8,011 nt of DNA, from the NCBI GenBank assembly GCA_008501785.1, contig QQUD01000228.1, positions 1 to 8,011 on the forward strand, in the 5' to 3' direction. Shown here one piece after another: positions 5,387 to 8,011 of the stretch. Position numbers and translations under genes: made by a program. Position 1 is the first letter of the stretch. The number at the start of each line of letters is the position of its first letter. The notes under the pieces were generated by a model. It had not been told where the DNA came from. It saw only the letters and a program-made list of their open reading frames with translations, and made no database searches. The DNA comes from Chloroflexota bacterium. Lineage in GTDB: Bacteria; Chloroflexota; Anaerolineae; Promineifilales; Promineifilaceae.

Positions 5387-7714
5387 TTATCCCCCATAAC
5401 TAGAATTCTTTACCGGCAGCCAAATGGTCATTGTGGTGCCATTGCCTGGAATACCATCACTTTCTACTTTAATATAACCATGATGCCGGTCCACAATTGT
5501 CTTGGCAATCGACAATCCCAAACCTGTTCCAGGAGTTTCGCTGCACTGCCCTACTTCTCCACGGAAAAATCGATTAAACAATTTTGGCATATCTGCTGCG
5601 GAAATGCCTGGTCCTGAATCAGAAACGCTGCAAGTTACCCAGGGTTGATCATCTTTAACCATCAATGTAGTACGGACCACAACCTTTCCCCCCCCCGACG
5701 AATAATTCAATGCGTTCGTTAACAATATACCCAGAACTTGACCAAGCTGCATCATATCACCATCAATATTAGGTAGGTTTGGTTCGCCCTGGAACACCAA
5801 TTCAATATGCTTGGATTGTGCCTTTAATATGCGATCTGTCACATGAATTTCAGCAATAGCATTTATATTTACAGAAGTTAATTTTAAGGGAATGCTGCCC
5901 TGATCAAGGCGTGACAGATGCAGCAAGCTTTCTACAATATGTTCTAAACGACCCGTTTCTCGATGCAAAGTTGCTAAATATGTGTCTCGTTTTTGTGGAT
6001 TAATGGTGAGCAAATCGTGATAAAGCTTGATATTTCCAATAGGGGTTCGCAATTCATGTGACACATTGGCAATGAACTCATCTTTTGCCATTGCTAACGC
6101 TTGCAACTTCTGATTTGCATCTTCTAAATCAACCGTTCGTTGCGCAACGCGTGCCTCTAATTTGGCAGAATGCTGCTGCACTTCTTCGTACAACTGCGCA
6201 TTTTGTAATGCCTGGCTGACCGAAGATGCAACGCTAGCTGCTAATTTGATTTGAGCTGAGTCAAATAAATATGTATGTTCTGTTGCCAAAGCAATGATAC
6301 CAATTAGCGTTTTGCGTAGAATGAGCGGTACGATTAATAAGGAGCGTATTTTTAGTTGAGCTAACCAATCATGAACCGGAGCGAGATGAGTAAATGTTTG
6401 CACATCTTCAATATTTAGATGTGAGTTTTGGTCAATTAGAAATTCAGAGATTGGCAATTGAGAAAACGGCCGTATTGACACAGACCTTCCAACAATATCA
6501 GGTGTTCCTGCTGGCATAACAGCAGAGGTAATCACAATTTCACTGTTATCCTCGTTAAACAACGCAGAAATTGCATGTGATACTTCAAAAACAGAAGCCA
6601 TTTCACGGCCCACAAAACGCAAAATATCATCCCGCTTTAGTGTTGATGCTGCCACAGAAATAACGCGATTTAACAAGGTAAGCTCACGATTACGCTGCTC
6701 AAGCTTTTCTGCGGACTCCAGGCGCTCTGTAATGTCTTCATGGATCAACACAACTTCTAAAATTTGCTGGTCATCGTCTAGAATTGGGTAACAATGTGCG
6801 ACAATCCAGCGTTCGTCTGTGACAATACGGCCGTTTTCCCCAACACGTTCAAATATATATTGAGAGGGTGGCGCAACCGCTTCCTGGCCACTAAAGCCCT
6901 TTCTGACAAATGCCAACACACCTTTTTCCTCAAGCTGCTGATCTTGCAAAATATTGTAATGATCTTTGATAAAAGCAACATCCTGCTCAGAGACATCCCA
7001 TAATTCAATAGCTGATTTATTGTAAAAAAGTGGCCGCCCATCTGGTGAATAAACAACTGTGCTAAATGGTGACTGACTAATTAATTTGCGATACCTTTTC
7101 TCATTTTTTGTTAGTTCAGCTTGACGGCTTTCTTCCAAAATGTCCCGATAACGAATCGTTACCATAATTAGACCTGAAGCAATAAAGATAAAAAACATGG
7201 ATGCTGAAAGTTGTATAAAACTAAGGGCTGGCAGGAACAGTATTAATAAAACAAGCACCAAAATATCAACACCAACCAAAAAAAGAGTCCAGCGCCACTG
7301 TAACAAAACACTACTTAATAATATACTGATTAATAGAAAAACAACTGAGGGAATAGATGAAGGAACTAAGACAAGATTCACAAACACGGCAATTGAAGGA
7401 ATTGCAATTGCAAAAATGATCCCCCATTTAAAATGCCTTGTTCTGCTTAAAAAATACGCACCAATTAAAATTAAAAGCCCTATTCCCAATGAAGGGAAAA
7501 TCTCTTCGAATCCGGGTACGGTTAACAACTGAATTACAATCGAAAGAACAGCAAATATAATAAAAGCCAATAGCAAAGATGCTAAAAATCGTGCCTGGTA
7601 CCGATTCTCAATGAGTTCAACTTGTCGTGCAGGTTCAGTCAACTTTTGCATAAGTTGTTCAACCTTACCAGATCGATAGCTATATTTATTTTTGTGATAT
7701 GAGTTTTGAGCCAT
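5387..7714 (-). CDS. Membrane-bound sensor histidine kinase (6 TM - PAS - GAF - HisKA - HATPase_c)
   Basis: From ATG 7714 this is a 775-residue hybrid-sensor-free kinase. A short basic/polar N-terminus precedes six hydrophobic segments (about 43-64, 74-90, 97-117, 123-138, 142-162 and 168-187). Then come a PAS domain (about 207-330, ending HEDITERLE), a GAF domain (about 345-506), a coiled coil (507-541), HisKA with H-box NVSHELRTP (His553) and HATPase with N-box Asn667, G1 SDSGPGI (Asp699), F-box FNRFFRG (713-719) and G2 GTGLGLSIAK (729-738). It is a canonical inner-membrane kinase of the PhoR/WalK type. No receiver is fused, so phosphate must go to a separate regulator, possibly the one encoded last in this module. 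Inside the HATPase a run of nine G bases encodes part of SSGGGK. A TTG four codons upstream (7726) is less likely because it overlaps the SD. Confidence 0.93.
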   Translation of the reverse strand: MAQNSYHKNKYSYRSGKVEQLMQKLTEPARQVELIENRYQARFLASLLLAFIIFAVLSIVIQLLTVPGFEEIFPSLGIGLLILIGAYFLSRTRHFKWGIIFAIAIPSIAVFVNLVLVPSSIPSVVFLLISILLSSVLLQWRWTLFLVGVDILVLVLLILFLPALSFIQLSASMFFIFIASGLIMVTIRYRDILEESRQAELTKNEKRYRKLISQSPFSTVVYSPDGRPLFYNKSAIELWDVSEQDVAFIKDHYNILQDQQLEEKGVLAFVRKGFSGQEAVAPPSQYIFERVGENGRIVTDERWIVAHCYPILDDDQQILEVVLIHEDITERLESAEKLEQRNRELTLLNRVISVAASTLKRDDILRFVGREMASVFEVSHAISALFNEDNSEIVITSAVMPAGTPDIVGRSVSIRPFSQLPISEFLIDQNSHLNIEDVQTFTHLAPVHDWLAQLKIRSLLIVPLILRKTLIGIIALATEHTYLFDSAQIKLAASVASSVSQALQNAQLYEEVQQHSAKLEARVAQRTVDLEDANQKLQALAMAKDEFIANVSHELRTPIGNIKLYHDLLTINPQKRDTYLATLHRETGRLEHIVESLLHLSRLDQGSIPLKLTSVNINAIAEIHVTDRILKAQSKHIELVFQGEPNLPNIDGDMMQLGQVLGILLTNALNYSSGGGKVVVRTTLMVKDDQPWVTCSVSDSGPGISAADMPKLFNRFFRGEVGQCSETPGTGLGLSIAKTIVDRHHGYIKVESDGIPGNGTTMTIWLPVKNSSYGG
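5688..5696 (-). repeat. Nine-base G homopolymer inside the kinase HATPase domain
   Basis: Nine C on the plus strand read as G9 in the coding strand, spanning the codons for Ser-Gly-Gly-Gly between the N-box and the G1 box. The assembled sequence is in frame. A gain or loss of one base would cut the protein before the G1 box and abolish ATP binding. Confidence 0.9.
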
Positions 7715-7719
7715 CAAAA

Positions 7720-7724
7720 CCTCC
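7720..7724 (-). promoter_or_regulatory. Shine-Dalgarno GGAGG of the membrane kinase
   Basis: GGAGG on the minus strand (7724-7720) is followed by the five-base spacer TTTTG and then ATG at 7714-7712. This spacing is ideal and selects the ATG over the in-frame TTG at 7726, which would overlap the site. Confidence 0.8.
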
Positions 7725-7746
7725 AACCGATGATGAGAAATGCCTG

Positions 7747-7779
7747 TTCATGATTCCCGTGAGGAATCAATCATGTGAA
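7747..7779. promoter_or_regulatory. Inverted repeat in the leader of the kinase operon
   Basis: TGATTCC (7751-7757) and GGAATCA (7763-7769) form a 7-bp stem with the loop CGTGA. The left arm, extended as CATGATT (7749-7755), can instead pair with AATCATG (7769-7775). It sits about 35 bases upstream of the start codon, so it could be an operator or an mRNA leader structure. No confident -35/-10 pair could be placed around it. Confidence 0.35.
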
Positions 7780-8011
7780 TTATTGGTAAGAAGAACTAAT
7801 AAATTCTGACAAATTAATTTTTATGCAGTCACAAATTGGAGGAAAAATTTATAATAGACATTGTCGGAATTAACTTTATGTCACGCAACGTCACAAAGAC
7901 GCCAAGATTGCCCCTCTGCGGCTTCTCGTCTTTGCGTGGATTTTCTAAATTTCGCTATTCTCAAATATACACACGAAATCATACGGGATAAGGCTCACAG
8001 CCACAATTACT
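7780..8011. other. Non-coding flank upstream of the kinase operon
   Basis: No ORF of credible length or codon structure is seen on either strand up to the window end. The AT-rich part 7780-7870 probably carries the promoter of the minus-strand kinase operon; on that strand TTGTCA (7814-7809) and TATTATAAA (around 7856-7848) are present but form no well-spaced -35/-10 pair. A repeat pair lies at 7881-7940. Nothing recognisable is seen in 7941-8011. Confidence 0.5.
7881..7940. repeat. Inverted pair of CACGCAAAGACG-type intergenic repeats
   Basis: CAAAGACG (7894-7901) is complementary to CGTCTTTG (7927-7934), and CACGCAA (7882-7888) is complementary to TTGCGTG (7932-7938). The right copy read on the minus strand is CACGCAAAGACGAGAAGCCG, a variant of the ACGCAAAGACGC repeats often seen between bacterial genes, to my recollection. 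The left copy is a looser version in the opposite orientation. The function is unknown. Confidence 0.55.

Noticed and set aside
7726..7728. TTG at 7726 as start of the membrane kinase
   Set aside because: It lies on the ribosome binding site itself; ATG at 7714 has an ideal GGAGG five bases upstream.

Overview
The window reads as bacterial chromosome, most likely from a Chloroflexota (Anaerolineae-like) lineage or another large-genome, multicellular-type bacterium. This is an inference. It rests on a COG4586/4587/3694-type ABC exporter cassette, long GAF/PAS histidine kinases, a response regulator that ends in an effector-associated (EAD-like) domain, and a recurrent ACGGCCGT palindrome. No rRNA, tRNA or other taxonomic marker is present.

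Left part (1-2406, + strand): the 3' portion of an ABC-type ATPase, cut by the window edge before its Walker A motif, followed by two ABC-2-type membrane proteins. Together they form an ATPase-permease-permease export cassette of unknown substrate. The ATPase/permease junction is made of four copies of a 7-base tandem repeat that supplies both the stop codon and the next ribosome binding site. The permease/permease junction holds a perfect Shine-Dalgarno, a seven-codon mini-ORF and an 8-bp hairpin.

Centre (2407-2536): a convergent intergenic gap with degenerate 10-base repeats and no gene.

Right part (7714 down to 2537, - strand): a three-gene signalling module, in order of transcription. 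First is a six-TM PAS-GAF-HisKA-HATPase kinase. Second is a soluble kinase with two nearly duplicate ~205-residue GAF-like sensor units and a divergent H-box. Third is a response regulator with a complete receiver domain and, instead of a DNA-binding output, a C-terminal domain resembling effector-associated domain 7 (EAD7). EADs are known as homotypic adaptor modules in bacterial conflict and programmed-death-like networks. The module may therefore feed a phosphorelay into a protein-protein output; no effector lies in the window. This module is visibly more AT-rich than the transporter genes.

Right edge (7715-8011): the leader of the kinase operon, with an inverted repeat close to the start codon, then an inverted pair of CACGCAAAGACG-type intergenic repeats and no gene.
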